Source of the DNA: Streptomyces sp. NBC_01231 | GTDB lineage: Bacteria > Actinomycetota > Actinomycetes > Streptomycetales > Streptomycetaceae | NCBI GenBank assembly: GCA_035999765.1 | Contig: CP108521.1 | Location: 9,486,001 to 9,550,000, forward strand | DNA: 64,000 nt | Direction of reading: 5' to 3' | Made by a program: the position numbers and the translations under genes | Shown here: piece by piece, positions 24,970 to 33,484 of the stretch | Layout: every line of letters starts with the position of its first letter | How positions within the stretch are numbered: the first letter of the stretch is position 1 | Notes under the pieces: model-generated | Databases searched by the model: none | The model's input: the letters and a program-made list of their open reading frames with translations, nothing else | What the model was told of the DNA's origin: nothing

Positions 24970-25665
24970 TCAGGCCGCCGACGCCGTGCGCACCAGCCAG
25001 TCGTACGCCGTCCGCGCGGTGAACTCGGCCTGCCCGCCGGGCAGGAGCAGATCCGCGGTGGCGAACTCCGGGGCGCCGGCCTGGGCCGCGATGTACGGCA
25101 CGGCGACGCAGCGCATCCCGGCCGCGTGCGCCGCCAGGGTGCCCGGGGCCGCGTCCTCCAGCACCACGCAGCTGGCCGGGGCCGCGTCGAGCCGGCGGGC
25201 CGCCTCCAGGAACACGTCCGGCGCGGGCTTGCCCCGGGCGACCTCGTCGGCAGACACGGCGGTGCGCAGATGCGCGTCCAGGCCCGTGCCGGCCAGGACC
25301 GCCTCGATGGCCTCGGGAGACGAACCCGAGGCCACGGCCATCGGGACGCCGTCCGACGCCAGCAACTCCACGAACTTGGCCATCTCGGGGTACACGCGCG
25401 TGGAGGCGCGGGCCAGCTCCAGATACAGCCGGTTCTTGGCGGCGAAGAGCTCGTCGGCGGAGGCCCGCAGACCGTACCGGTCCTTCCAGACGGCGACCGT
25501 CTCCTGCGTGCTGATGCCGACGAACCGCTCGTGGTCCGACCAGGTGTAGTCCGTGACGCCGTAGGCGGAGAGAACCTGCCGGCCCGCTTCGTAGTAGTTC
25601 GGCTCGCTGTCCACGAGCGTTCCGTCGAGATCGAAGATGACCGCGGTGTCGCCGAGATTGCTCAT
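24970..25665 (-). CDS. HAD family phosphatase (beta-phosphoglucomutase-like)
   Basis: 231 residues. HAD motif I is FDLDGTLVDSE at the N-terminus (nucleophile D and D+2 acid). Motif II is the SGS in VASGSSPEAI. Motif III is the Lys of GKPAPDVF, followed by motif IV VLEDAAPG. A helical cap lies between motifs I and II, placing it in subfamily IA. It should dephosphorylate a sugar phosphate or a similar small metabolite. It follows the Lrp-type regulator gene by only 19 bp on the same strand, so the two are probably cotranscribed. Confidence 0.88.
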   Translation of the reverse strand: MSNLGDTAVIFDLDGTLVDSEPNYYEAGRQVLSAYGVTDYTWSDHERFVGISTQETVAVWKDRYGLRASADELFAAKNRLYLELARASTRVYPEMAKFVELLASDGVPMAVASGSSPEAIEAVLAGTGLDAHLRTAVSADEVARGKPAPDVFLEAARRLDAAPASCVVLEDAAPGTLAAHAAGMRCVAVPYIAAQAGAPEFATADLLLPGGQAEFTARTAYDWLVRTASAA

Positions 25666-25684
25666 GACGCCAGGATGTCAAAGG

Positions 25685-26161
25685 TCATTTCCGAGCTGCT
25701 CGCCCGATCGACTCCACCAGGGGCAGGAGCCGGTACGGGACGCGCTCGCGCAGGGCCACCTCGGTGCGGGTGCGGACGACTCCCGGAAGGCTGATCAACT
25801 TCTGGATCACGTCCTCCAACTGCGCGTTGTCGCGCGCCACGACTCGCGTCAGCAGATCACCGCCACCCGTGATCGAGAAGGCCTCGACGATCTCCGGTAC
25901 GGCGGCCAGGGCGTCGCCCACGTCGTCCAGATGTCCCTGGGTGACCTCGATGTGCACGAACGCCAGCACGGGGTGGCCGAGCGCGGCGGGGGAGAGGGAC
26001 GGGCCCGTGCCGGTGACCACCCCGTCCCGCTCCAGCCGGTCGAGGCGGGCCTGCAGGGTGCCGCGGGCGATCCCGAGGACACGGGCGTACTCGCGCACGC
26101 TCGTCCGGGGCTGTTCCAGCAGCAGCCGCAGAATGCGGGTGTCGAGCTCGTCCACGGACAT
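25685..26161 (-). CDS. Lrp/AsnC family transcriptional regulator
   Basis: 158 residues. The N-terminal helix-turn-helix (LDTRILRLLLEQPRTSVREY, then VLGIARGTLQARLDRLERDG) is followed by the RAM ligand-binding domain (VLAFVHIEVTQGHLDDV, SITGGGDLLTRVVARD). The ATG at 26161 follows AAGGAGG with good spacing. It probably senses an amino acid or related metabolite. It is divergent from a FUSC-type membrane protein gene and upstream of the HAD gene, either of which may be its target. Confidence 0.9.
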   Translation of the reverse strand: MSVDELDTRILRLLLEQPRTSVREYARVLGIARGTLQARLDRLERDGVVTGTGPSLSPAALGHPVLAFVHIEVTQGHLDDVGDALAAVPEIVEAFSITGGGDLLTRVVARDNAQLEDVIQKLISLPGVVRTRTEVALRERVPYRLLPLVESIGRAARK

Positions 26162-26506
26162 GCTGTCCGCCTCCTTGTACCTGGTTCGTCGGCCACCTGG
26201 TTCGCTGGCTAGCCTGCCGTTTTTGACGTTGCCCGGTGCGTTCGGCTCGCCTGGTCCGTTGGCTCGTCGGTGGACGTGCCGGAACCGGCAGAGCTGTGCC
26301 AATGGTCCAGTATTTCAGACGTCACTTGAGCCAACAGCGTCCGCAGTGCTCTGATGGGCGGGTCGATGGCGCTGCGGATCCCGCGGCGCCTTTCTCATGC
26401 CGGGGCCGAAGGGCTTGTGCGGTGGCCGAAGGGCTTGTGCGGTGGCCGAAGTGCTCGTGCGGGGGCCGAAGGGCCTCACGTCAGGAGCCGAAGGGGGCGG
26501 AAAGCA
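26162..26506. other. divergent promoter region with direct repeats
   Basis: 345 bp between the Lrp-type and FUSC genes. The part near the Lrp gene has repeated CCTGGTTCG/CCTGGTCCG elements (26179-26270) that could be regulator contacts. The part near the FUSC gene is the 20-bp tandem array listed separately. Confidence 0.45.
26404..26483. repeat. four-copy 20-bp tandem repeat
   Basis: GGCCGAAGGGCTTGTGCGGT at 26404-26423 is repeated exactly at 26424-26443, then with changes at 26444-26463 and 26464-26483; a further GGAGCCGAAGGGGG follows. The unit length of 20 is not a multiple of three and the array ends 23 bp before the FUSC start codon, so it is a leader/promoter repeat rather than part of a protein. 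Confidence 0.85.
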
Positions 26507-28099
26507 GTGCTGAAGAGGGTGTTCGTGGCGCCGGACCCGGGGCGGGTACGGCTGCGGTTCGCCGTGCGGGCGGTGTTCGGTATCGGGTCGGCGGTGGTTC
26601 TGTGCGGGCTCGCCGGACACTCGCTCGTGGGCGCGGTCACCGGCGGACTCGCCGCGCTGCTCGCCCTGTTCACCGTCACGGACGCCACCGTTCGCGGTCA
26701 GGCGGTCACCACCGCGCTGCTACCCGCCGTCGGCCTGCCCGTGCTCGCCGCCGCGGCCGAACTGCACGACCACCCCGTCGCTCGGGACCTCGCGTTCCTC
26801 ACCGTCGTCGGCGCCGGCGTGTACGCGCGGCGCTGGGGGCCGCGCGGGCACAGCCTCGGCGTGTTCGGGTTCATGACCTACTTCGTGGCGCAGTTCCTGC
26901 ACGCCACCACCGACCAACTGCCCGAGCTCTACGCCGCCGTCCTGCTGTCCGTGCTCACCGCCGCGCTCGTGCGTTTCGGGCTGTGGTGCTACGAGCGCCG
27001 GTCGCCCCCGGCCTCCGTTCCCGCCCCGCCGGGCGGCAGCGGTCTCGCCCGGGTGACCACCCGGCAGGCGATCCAGGCGACCGCAGGCGCGGGCTTCGCC
27101 CTGGTCGTGGGCCAGTTGGTGTCCGGACAGCGCTGGTACTGGGCCGTCGGCGCCACGTGGTGGATCTTCGTCAACACCACCTCCCGCGGCGAGACCCTGG
27201 TCCGCGGCTTCCGCCGGGTCCTCGGCACGGTGATCGGTATCGGCCTCGGCCTGCTCGTCGCCGTCCCGCTCGACGGGGCCGTGCTTCCGACGGCCCTGAT
27301 CCTCGGCGTCTGCGTCTTCGGCATCTTCTACACGGCCGCCGTGTCGTACACCTGGATGATGCTCTGCGTGACTTTGCTCGCCGAACTGCTCTACGGCCTC
27401 CTCGGCGTCCTGGCGCCCGGACTGCTGGCCCTGCGTTTCGCGGAGACGGGCGTCGGAGCGGTCGGCGCCCTGCTCGCGGTGCTCTTCGTCCTCCCCGTCA
27501 CCACGCGCACCGTCACCGACGCCTGGATCCTGCGGGCGCTGCACGGGGTTCGCGTCTGCACCGCCGAGGCCGCCGCCCGTCTGGCGGGCTCCCCGCACGC
27601 CGACCCGTCGCCCCGCGTGGCCGAACTGGAGCAGCTGCTCGGCCGGGTCCGGCTGTCCGTCGCCCCGCTGATGCACCCGCTCAACCCGATGCTCGGCCGC
27701 AAGCGGCGTGCCCGCCGGGTCCTGGCCCTCCTCGACGACTGCGCCCGAGAGATCCGCGGCCTGGTGACCGTCGCCGCCGACCCGGAGGCCTCCCACGACA
27801 CCCGCCTGACGACCGCGTGCCGACGAGTCGAGACGGCGGTGGAAGCGCTGACCGGAGGTGCGCTGACCGGTGGTGCGTCGGCGGGCGGTCTGGCGATGGC
27901 TTGTGGTTCCACGGGTCGTGCCCCGGCGGGCGGAGTCCCGAGTACTGGCGAGACCAGCACCGCGCCCCTCCTGCCGTCGCACGCACCCGCACCCGCGTCG
28001 ATACCCGCCCTGGCGCACCTGCACGGCCTGGAGCGTGCCCTGGCGGAACTCGCCACCCCTCTGCGGTCACGCTCGGGCTCGCCGCTCGTCGGAGCCTGA
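26507..28099 (+). CDS. FUSC family (aromatic acid exporter-like) membrane protein
   Basis: 530 residues. Two blocks of hydrophobic segments (about residues 20-150 and 185-330) are separated and followed by cytoplasmic helices. The second block, WYWAVGATWWIFVNTTSRGE, is the fusaric-acid-resistance/YccS signature. The C-terminal 200 residues are soluble, with a Gly/Ala/Ser-rich stretch. Family members export aromatic acids or hydrophobic weak acids. Start: GTG at 26507 with a G-rich stretch (AAGGGGGCGG) upstream, just after a four-copy 20-bp repeat; possible earlier starts would run through the repeat and lack family sequence. Confidence 0.82.
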   Translation: MLKRVFVAPDPGRVRLRFAVRAVFGIGSAVVLCGLAGHSLVGAVTGGLAALLALFTVTDATVRGQAVTTALLPAVGLPVLAAAAELHDHPVARDLAFLTVVGAGVYARRWGPRGHSLGVFGFMTYFVAQFLHATTDQLPELYAAVLLSVLTAALVRFGLWCYERRSPPASVPAPPGGSGLARVTTRQAIQATAGAGFALVVGQLVSGQRWYWAVGATWWIFVNTTSRGETLVRGFRRVLGTVIGIGLGLLVAVPLDGAVLPTALILGVCVFGIFYTAAVSYTWMMLCVTLLAELLYGLLGVLAPGLLALRFAETGVGAVGALLAVLFVLPVTTRTVTDAWILRALHGVRVCTAEAAARLAGSPHADPSPRVAELEQLLGRVRLSVAPLMHPLNPMLGRKRRARRVLALLDDCAREIRGLVTVAADPEASHDTRLTTACRRVETAVEALTGGALTGGASAGGLAMACGSTGRAPAGGVPSTGETSTAPLLPSHAPAPASIPALAHLHGLERALAELATPLRSRSGSPLVGA

Positions 28100-28194
28100 G
28101 GGGGTCCGGCAACAGCGAGACCGCCCTCTGGTCTAGACCTCACGTGATCGGCTGCTACCGTCGCCCCACGGCACAGGACCGAGAGGGGACCGCG

Positions 28195-29229
28195 GTGGCA
28201 CACGGCGGCAGGCGGGGACGGCGGGCCTTCATCGGGTCTTTCACGGCGGCCGGAGGCCCGGGCATCGTGACGGCGGCCGTGGCCGAGGGTAGCGGCGCGT
28301 TGACTCTCCTGAGCAGTCTGGACGGCCTGCCCGACCCGTCCTATCTGGCCCTCGCCCCCGACGGGGGCACGCTCTACGCGGTGAGTGAGACCGCCGAGGG
28401 CGCGGTGGCCGCTTACGGGGTGAACGGTGACAAACTCGAGCCGGCCGGCCCACGGGTGCCGATCGACGGGAACGGCCCCACCCACCTCGGCGTCCACGCC
28501 GGTCACGTCCTCACCGCCAACTACGGTTCCGGCAGCGTCACCGCCGTCCCCCTCCGTCCCGACGGCACCCTCGCGCCCGCCCCGTCAGGAGTGTTCGGGC
28601 ACACCGGTTCGGGCCCGCACACGCTCAGCCAGCAAGGCCCGCACGCCCATCAGGTCCAGCCCGACCCGAGCGGCCGCTGGGTCGTCAGCGTCGACCTCGG
28701 CACGGACTCGGTGCGGGTGTGCACGCTGACCGACGGCGGCCTGGTACTCCACCGGGAGACCGCGCTGCGGCCCGGCTCCGGGCCCCGCCATCTGGCCTTC
28801 CACCCGGACAACTCGCGCGCCTACGTCGTCAACGAACTCATCCCGACCGTCACCGTCTGCCGTTGGGACGCCGCGGACGGCACACTGAACCCGCTGTCCG
28901 AGACACCGGTCCTGCCAGGCACCCCGGCCGGTCACGCCTATGCCTCGGGGATCGTCGCCTCGCCCGACGGGCGCTTCGTGTGGACCGCGATCCGGGGCGA
29001 GGACGTCCTGTCGACGTTCGCCGTCGAGGGCGAGACGCTGCGGCTGCTCGGTACGGTCCCCTGCGGCGGCCACTGGCCCCGGGCGCTCACCGAGGCGGGC
29101 GGGTTCCTCTACGTCGCCAACGAGCGCTCCGGCGACGTCGCCTGGTTCGCCGTCGACCCGACGACCGGACTGCCGCGCTTCGAGGGCGCGGTCGAGGTGA
29201 CCGCCGCCTCCTGCGTGGTCATCGGCTGA
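28195..29229 (+). CDS. lactonase family (7-bladed beta-propeller) protein
   Basis: 344 residues with seven propeller repeats, each with phrases such as PSYLALAPDGGTLYAVSE, HAHQVQPDPSGRWVVSVD and PRHLAFHPDNSRAYVVNEL. This pattern is that of the 6-phosphogluconolactonase-like (Pgl, YbhE) family. The GTG at 28195 follows GAGAGGGG. No signal peptide is seen, so cytoplasmic. The substrate is likely a sugar lactone. The gene stands alone and ends at a convergent terminator. Confidence 0.85.
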   Translation: MAHGGRRGRRAFIGSFTAAGGPGIVTAAVAEGSGALTLLSSLDGLPDPSYLALAPDGGTLYAVSETAEGAVAAYGVNGDKLEPAGPRVPIDGNGPTHLGVHAGHVLTANYGSGSVTAVPLRPDGTLAPAPSGVFGHTGSGPHTLSQQGPHAHQVQPDPSGRWVVSVDLGTDSVRVCTLTDGGLVLHRETALRPGSGPRHLAFHPDNSRAYVVNELIPTVTVCRWDAADGTLNPLSETPVLPGTPAGHAYASGIVASPDGRFVWTAIRGEDVLSTFAVEGETLRLLGTVPCGGHWPRALTEAGGFLYVANERSGDVAWFAVDPTTGLPRFEGAVEVTAASCVVIG

Positions 29230-29249
29230 CCCACTCACCCCGACCGCAT

Positions 29250-29289
29250 GGCGAAGGGCCCGCTCCAGTGAGAAACGGGCCCTTTCGCC
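29250..29289. terminator. hairpin terminator between convergent genes
   Basis: GGCGAAGGGCCCG at 29250-29262 pairs with CGGGCCCTTTCGCC at 29276-29289, leaving one bulged base and a 13-nt loop. Confidence 0.8.
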
Positions 29290-29309
29290 GTACGGTCGTG
29301 CGGTGCGCG

Positions 29310-30233
29310 TCAGCGGACCGGCGCGCCCTGCGGCTGCGGCGGGGCGATGCCCAGCGCGGTCGTGTACTTGGCCAGGGCGAGCTTGCCGATCGCCGGGTAG
29401 GGGCCGAGCGCCTCCGCGGCCGAGCAGCCGACCTCCCTGGCCGCCTCCTCGATCAGGCCCGGGTCGATCTCCGGCCCTATCAGATACGGCGCGAGCGCCA
29501 GCTGCTGCGAGCCCGAGGAACGGAGCTGCTCGGCGACGGACGCGATCGAGCCGTCCTGGTCGAGGGCCGCCGCCATCACCGGCACGGCCAGGCGCGCGGC
29601 GAGCAGCATGCCGGTGATCCCGGCCGCCTGCACGGCCTCGTCGCCGCCCACGGAGGCCAGGATGATGCCGTCCGCCGCGGTCGCCACGGTGAACAGACGG
29701 GCACGGTCGGCGCGGGCCAGACCTGACTCCGACAGCCGCACGTGCAGCGCCTCGGCGAGCAGCGGGTGCGGGCCCAGCACATCGGTCAGGTCGGCCGCGA
29801 CCCGGCTCTCCATCACGGCCTGGCGGACCCGGCGCAGCAGCGCGCTGTCCGGACCGGCCAGCAGTGGCACGACGACCGCCACCGGGCCGTCGGGCTCCTT
29901 GACGTCCAGTCCCGCGGCCTTGGCCTGTGCGTACCGCGCGGTGCGCTCCTCCGCCGCGTGCGTCAGCACGGCCTGCAGCGTGGGGAACTCCGCGTCGTCC
30001 CCGTCGAGGTACCCGATCCGGGCATCCAGGCCGGGGAGCTCGGAGCGCGCGATGCTCACGACCTCGTCGGCGAGACTGCGCGTGGCGATGCCCGGGGTGC
30101 CCGGAACCGCGAGAACAAGCGCGGGGGCGCCCTCGGGAGCCGCCAGAGGCTCGGGTCGGCGGTGCCGCCCGGGCTGGCGAGGTCGCGGCATTCGTACTGG
30201 CAGGCCGGACGCGGGTCCAGTGGGGGAGCTCAT
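29310..30233 (-). CDS. sirohydrochlorin chelatase family (CbiX-like) protein
   Basis: 307 residues, with two tandem CbiX-type halves: ALVLAVPGTPGIAT then VAVVVPLLAGPDSAL in the first, GITGMLLAARLAVPVMAAAL then LALAPYLIGPEI in the second. In classical members a His in the first strand binds the metal; here that strand reads VPGTPG, so chelatase activity is doubtful. No cobalamin or siroheme genes are nearby. The first 35 residues are Pro/Arg-rich and may not be translated. It follows the BadF-type kinase gene on the same strand with a 95-bp gap. Confidence 0.7.
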   Translation of the reverse strand: MSSPTGPASGLPVRMPRPRQPGRHRRPEPLAAPEGAPALVLAVPGTPGIATRSLADEVVSIARSELPGLDARIGYLDGDDAEFPTLQAVLTHAAEERTARYAQAKAAGLDVKEPDGPVAVVVPLLAGPDSALLRRVRQAVMESRVAADLTDVLGPHPLLAEALHVRLSESGLARADRARLFTVATAADGIILASVGGDEAVQAAGITGMLLAARLAVPVMAAALDQDGSIASVAEQLRSSGSQQLALAPYLIGPEIDPGLIEEAAREVGCSAAEALGPYPAIGKLALAKYTTALGIAPPQPQGAPVR

Positions 30234-30328
30234 GGCGTCGCATGTTACTGGTTTCCGGGGCTCCCCTGTTCGGGGAGGGTGCAGGTGCGCGGTATCCGTC
30301 CTGTTTTGTCGGATGAGTTACGTACGGT

Positions 30329-31339
30329 TCAGAAGTGATCAGCGGATATGCCGCCCGCGGTTACGCCGTTCGTGGTAACCACGGACAGCATCGCCTCGTC
30401 ACCCGGCAGAGTGAGCGAACCGGTGGCCAGAGCCGTCGCGATACGGACCGAGCCCCGCAACGGATCCCCCTCGGCCACCACCTGCCGTGCGTGCGGCAGC
30501 CGCCTCGTCAGCTCCTCCGCCAGCGGTACGACCAGCGGGTCTCCCAGCTTGGACAGGCCCCCGGTGAGGGCGACCCGGGGTTCGCCGTCGGACGGACACA
30601 CGGCAGCCGCGGAGTCGGCCATGTGGCGGGCGGCGGCGCGCAGGATCCCGGCGGCGACGGCGTCGGCGTCGGCGCAGTCGGCCACCCGGGGCGCGAAGGC
30701 GGCGAGCACGGCGGGCCGGTCGGCGCGCGGATACAGCTTGCCGGGAAGCTCCCGGGCCGGGCCGAACACCTCCTCGGCGCAGGCCAGCAGCCGCGCGGAG
30801 CCGTCCTCCCGTCCGTCGTGGGCACGCAGGGCCGCCTCCAGCCCGGCCCGCCCGATCCAGGCACCGCCGCCGCAGTCGCCGAGGAGGTGCCCCCAGCCGT
30901 CCGCCCGGCGCCAGCACGTCAGGTCCGTGCCGATCGCGATCAGACCCGTGCCCGCGGCGACGACCGCGCCCGGCCGCGCGCCCAGGGCGCCGGTGTAGGC
31001 GGTGACGGCGTCGGCCACGAGCGCGACCGTACGGACACCGAACTCCTTCGCCAGGGCGCCCGGGAGTTCGGCACGCAGTGCCTCGCCCAGGGTGGCGAGG
31101 CCGGCGGCACCGATCACCGCCGTATCCAGCCCGTCGATACCCGTCTCGGTGATCAACGCGCGGACCAGGGGCACCAGTTGCTCCATGAAGTGCGCGGGGT
31201 CGATGCCGCGGGCACCGGTGCGCACCGGCTCCCGGGACTCCCGTTCCGCCCACGGGGTCTCCCTCGCGGTACCGACGACCGCGCGAAGACCGGAGCCGCC
31301 GGAGTCGACGGCAAGGAGACCGTCCCCCACACCGGTCAC
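30329..31339 (-). CDS. BadF/BcrA-type N-acetylglucosamine kinase-like protein
   Basis: 336 residues of the actin-like ATPase (ASKHA) fold. The phosphate-1 loop is [15 protein letters not shown] at the N-terminus, [10 protein letters not shown] is the second nucleotide motif and [11 protein letters not shown] the adenosine motif. Such proteins phosphorylate N-acetylglucosamine or a related aminosugar. The start is the GTG at 31339: it overlaps by 4 bp the stop codon of an ung relic on the same strand (31336-31339), the footprint of an older coupled operon. Confidence 0.85.
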   Translation of the reverse strand: MTGVGDGLLAVDSGGSGLRAVVGTARETPWAERESREPVRTGARGIDPAHFMEQLVPLVRALITETGIDGLDTAVIGAAGLATLGEALRAELPGALAKEFGVRTVALVADAVTAYTGALGARPGAVVAAGTGLIAIGTDLTCWRRADGWGHLLGDCGGGAWIGRAGLEAALRAHDGREDGSARLLACAEEVFGPARELPGKLYPRADRPAVLAAFAPRVADCADADAVAAGILRAAARHMADSAAAVCPSDGEPRVALTGGLSKLGDPLVVPLAEELTRRLPHARQVVAEGDPLRGSVRIATALATGSLTLPGDEAMLSVVTTNGVTAGGISADHF

Positions 31340-31455
31340 GGCAGGCGCCCGTCCACCGGCTGCCCGCCCTGTCCGGTCAACAGGTCGTCGGCCCGGCTGA
31401 AGGGACGGGAGCCGAAGCAGCCGCGGTCGGCGGACATGGCGGACATGGGGGAGGG
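31336..31455 (-). pseudogene. 3' relic of a second uracil-DNA glycosylase gene
   Basis: Reading leftwards, about 40 codons give [19 protein letters not shown], then [11 protein letters not shown] and QPVDGRLP before TGA at 31338-31336. The intact ung gene at 31654-32331, in the opposite orientation, ends with [24 protein letters not shown] and QPVDWRLP. The relic therefore keeps the C-terminal catalytic His loop (HPSPMS) and everything after it, but nothing recognisable upstream. The moderate DNA divergence suggests an old paralogue, not a recent copy. Its stop codon is still coupled to the kinase start. Confidence 0.75.
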
Positions 31456-31464
31456 GTGCGTGGG

Positions 31465-31578
31465 ATGACCATGGCGGAGTGGCTTGATCATTGGATGCAA
31501 GAGGCTCCCCTCCTTCCCGGTGACCGGCTCTGCGGCCCGCTGGACCGGCTCGATGACCTCGATGAGGAGGAAGCGTAG
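31465..31578 (+). CDS. candidate 37-codon small protein
   Basis: An ATG at 31465 preceded by GGGGGAGGGG (31449-31458) opens a frame reading [17 protein letters not shown], then [14 protein letters not shown] and an acidic LDEEEA end. Composition (Trp-rich start, acidic end) looks protein-like but third-position bias is weak. It lies between the ung relic and intact ung. It could equally be chance. Confidence 0.3.
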   Translation: MTMAEWLDHWMQEAPLLPGDRLCGPLDRLDDLDEEEA

Positions 31579-31653
31579 CGCCGCGTGTGCCGTCCGTGCG
31601 CGGGGGCTTCTGTTTGTGCGGGACCCCGGTGTGTGCCAGTAGGGTGACGCGCT

Positions 31654-32331
31654 GTGGCACCACGACCCTTGTATGAACTTGTTGAAGCGGGCTGGGCGAA
31701 GGCCCTGGAACCTGCGGCCGAACGTATCGCCGCGATGGGGGACTTCCTGCGGGCCGAGATAGCGGCGGGCCGGACCTACCTTCCGTCCGGAGCGAATGTG
31801 CTGCGGGCCTTCCAGCAGCCCTTCGACGACGTTCGCGTCCTGATCGTCGGTCAGGATCCCTACCCCACGCCGGGGATGGCCATCGGGCTGAGTTTCGCGG
31901 TGGCGCCGGAGGTGCGTTCGTTGCCGGGCAGTCTGGAGAACATCTTCCGGGAGCTGCATGCGGACTTGGGGCTGGGCAGGCCGTCCAACGGGGATCTGAC
32001 GCCGTGGACCCAGCAGGGGGTGCTGTTGCTGAACAGGGCGCTGACGACGGCTCCCCGCAAGCCTGCCGCGCACCGGGGGAAGGGGTGGGAGGAGGTCACG
32101 GAGCAGGCGATCCGGGCGCTTGTGGCGCGGGGCAAGCCGCTGGTGTCGATTCTGTGGGGGCGTGACGCGCGTAATCTGCGGCCCCTGCTCAGGGATCTTC
32201 CGGCGATCGAGTCCGCCCACCCGTCACCGATGTCGGCGGACCGTGGTTTCTTCGGGTCGCGGCCGTTCAGCCGGGCCAACGACCTGCTCGTCAAGCAGGG
32301 TGCCCAGCCGGTCGACTGGCGACTGCCGTAG
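31654..32331 (+). CDS. ung: uracil-DNA glycosylase
   Basis: 225 residues, family 1 UDG. The water-activating loop is [16 protein letters not shown], the Asn-containing strand is [10 protein letters not shown] and the leucine loop is [18 protein letters not shown] near the C-terminus. It removes uracil from DNA at the start of base-excision repair. The GTG at 31654 is 12 bases after AGGG; the start agrees with family length. A relic of another copy is directly upstream on the opposite strand. Confidence 0.95.
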   Translation: MAPRPLYELVEAGWAKALEPAAERIAAMGDFLRAEIAAGRTYLPSGANVLRAFQQPFDDVRVLIVGQDPYPTPGMAIGLSFAVAPEVRSLPGSLENIFRELHADLGLGRPSNGDLTPWTQQGVLLLNRALTTAPRKPAAHRGKGWEEVTEQAIRALVARGKPLVSILWGRDARNLRPLLRDLPAIESAHPSPMSADRGFFGSRPFSRANDLLVKQGAQPVDWRLP

Positions 32332-32476
32332 GTCATGACCGTCGCGGCGGCCGAGTCTCCCGCTGTACTCCGGTGAGCGGTCGTACGTCCTGGAGGATTC
32401 CGGGGTTTGCGCCTGTCACGTGACCGTCTCGGCATTCGACCCAGGCCGTGCCGTCACCCAGCGGTCACGAGGCCGC

Positions 32477-33091
32477 CTACGCGGGCAGCGCGCCGCTCTG
32501 TGCCGCCTTGCGGTGGCGCGCGGACAGGCGGGAGCCGGACTCGCGGCGGGCGGCGCGGCGGAGGGGCACCGCGAGGAGGAACCCGAGGGCCGCCCAGGTG
32601 GTCAGGACCAGGGCGACCATGGGCAGTTCCGAGGAGCCGGCTGCCTCGGCGGTCCGTGCCGTGTCGGGGAGCGGGGCCGAACGCAGGCCCTGTGCCATCC
32701 ACTTGAGCGGGAAGACCGCGGCCACCTGCTGGACCGGAACGGGCAGCGAGGTGATCGGGAACACCGTTCCGGAGGTGAAGAGGAGCCCCATCGTCGGCAG
32801 CATGACCAACGCCAGCGCCTCGCGGGGGTTGGGCAGTACCGCTCCTATGGCCGCGCCCAGCGGAACGACGGCGAGCAGTCCGAGCGTGGTGACCCATGCC
32901 AGGGTCAGCCAGTCGCCCGGCCCGCGCGGCAGTGGCCCGTCCGCCAGCAGCGCCGCGGCTGCCAGGAGCAGGGCCAGGGTGGCGACCGCCGTGACGACCA
33001 CCAGCAGACACTTGGCGACGAGGTAGGCCGGTATCCCACCAGGGGTGGCGCGCAGCCGCAGCAGGGCGCCCCGGGTGCTCTCGTCGGCTCT
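32477..33091 (-). pseudogene. truncated ABC-2 type permease (5' part deleted)
   Basis: The frame keeps about 200 residues of an ABC-2/DrrB-like permease C-terminal half: GALLRLRATPGGIPAYLVAK, then four hydrophobic segments (VVVTAVATLALLLAAAALLA, LAVVPLGAAIGAVL, MLPTMGLLFTSGTVFPI, MVALVLTTWAALGFLLAV). The N-terminal half, with the first two segments, and the partner ATPase gene are missing. Upstream of about 33091 the sequence changes into a TetR fragment on the other strand. Although an open frame continues to 33283, that part looks like non-coding translation. Confidence 0.72.
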
Positions 33092-33099
33092 CCAGGCGC

Positions 33100-33332
33100 A
33101 TCTGGAACCCCTGTTTCCGCACGGCTCGGACACCCGGCCGCCTCCTGCGACCGCTCTCCTCCTCAGCGCATGGGGGCACATGCACGGCATGGTCGTCCTG
33201 GAAGTCTTCGGGCACACCTCGTTCGTCGGCGAGCACCAGGCCGAGGTCTTCCACCTGGCCATGCGGGCCCTGCTCGAGGACATTCATCGCCGGATCCCCG
33301 CGCAGCGCATGGGGACACCGGCTGCGTCCTGA
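33100..33332 (+). pseudogene. 3' fragment of a TetR-family regulator
   Basis: About 77 codons (LEPLFPHGSD, TALLLSAWGHMHGMVVLEVF, GEHQAEVFHLAMRALLEDI) match the end of the C-terminal ligand domain of TetR regulators with the W-G-H-x-H-G pattern. The DNA-binding half is absent; the frame runs back into the antisense of the permease relic. TetR genes usually sit divergently from ABC exporters they control, so both fragments look like what was left after one deletion. Confidence 0.65.
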
Positions 33333-33484
33333 CAGGCGGAGCCTGGACACCCGGCTGCTCCGCCGCCGGCGCACACCCGCTCACGTCGGCACAAGTTGCT
33401 GAGAATGTCGCGGCGTCGGGTCGGATGGGTGGGTGGGTGCGACGGACCCTCCCTCTACCCCTTCCGCGGCCTTAGCGTCGAGTC

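Noticed and set aside
21889..25794. A 1301-codon open frame antisense to the GH127 and HAD genes
   Set aside because: It is a shadow produced by high G+C codon bias; the minus-strand frames carry clear GH127, LamG and HAD motifs and good ribosome binding sites.
26404..26483. CRISPR array
   Set aside because: The repeats are directly adjacent 20-bp units without unique spacers, and there are no cas genes.
26236..28194. Extension of the lactonase frame upstream through the FUSC gene
   Set aside because: The upstream part is Arg/Pro-rich shadow translation; family similarity starts just after the GTG at 28195.
33045..33332. Complete small plus-strand protein
   Set aside because: The first 18 codons are antisense to the permease relic; only the end matches TetR regulators, so it is treated as a gene fragment.
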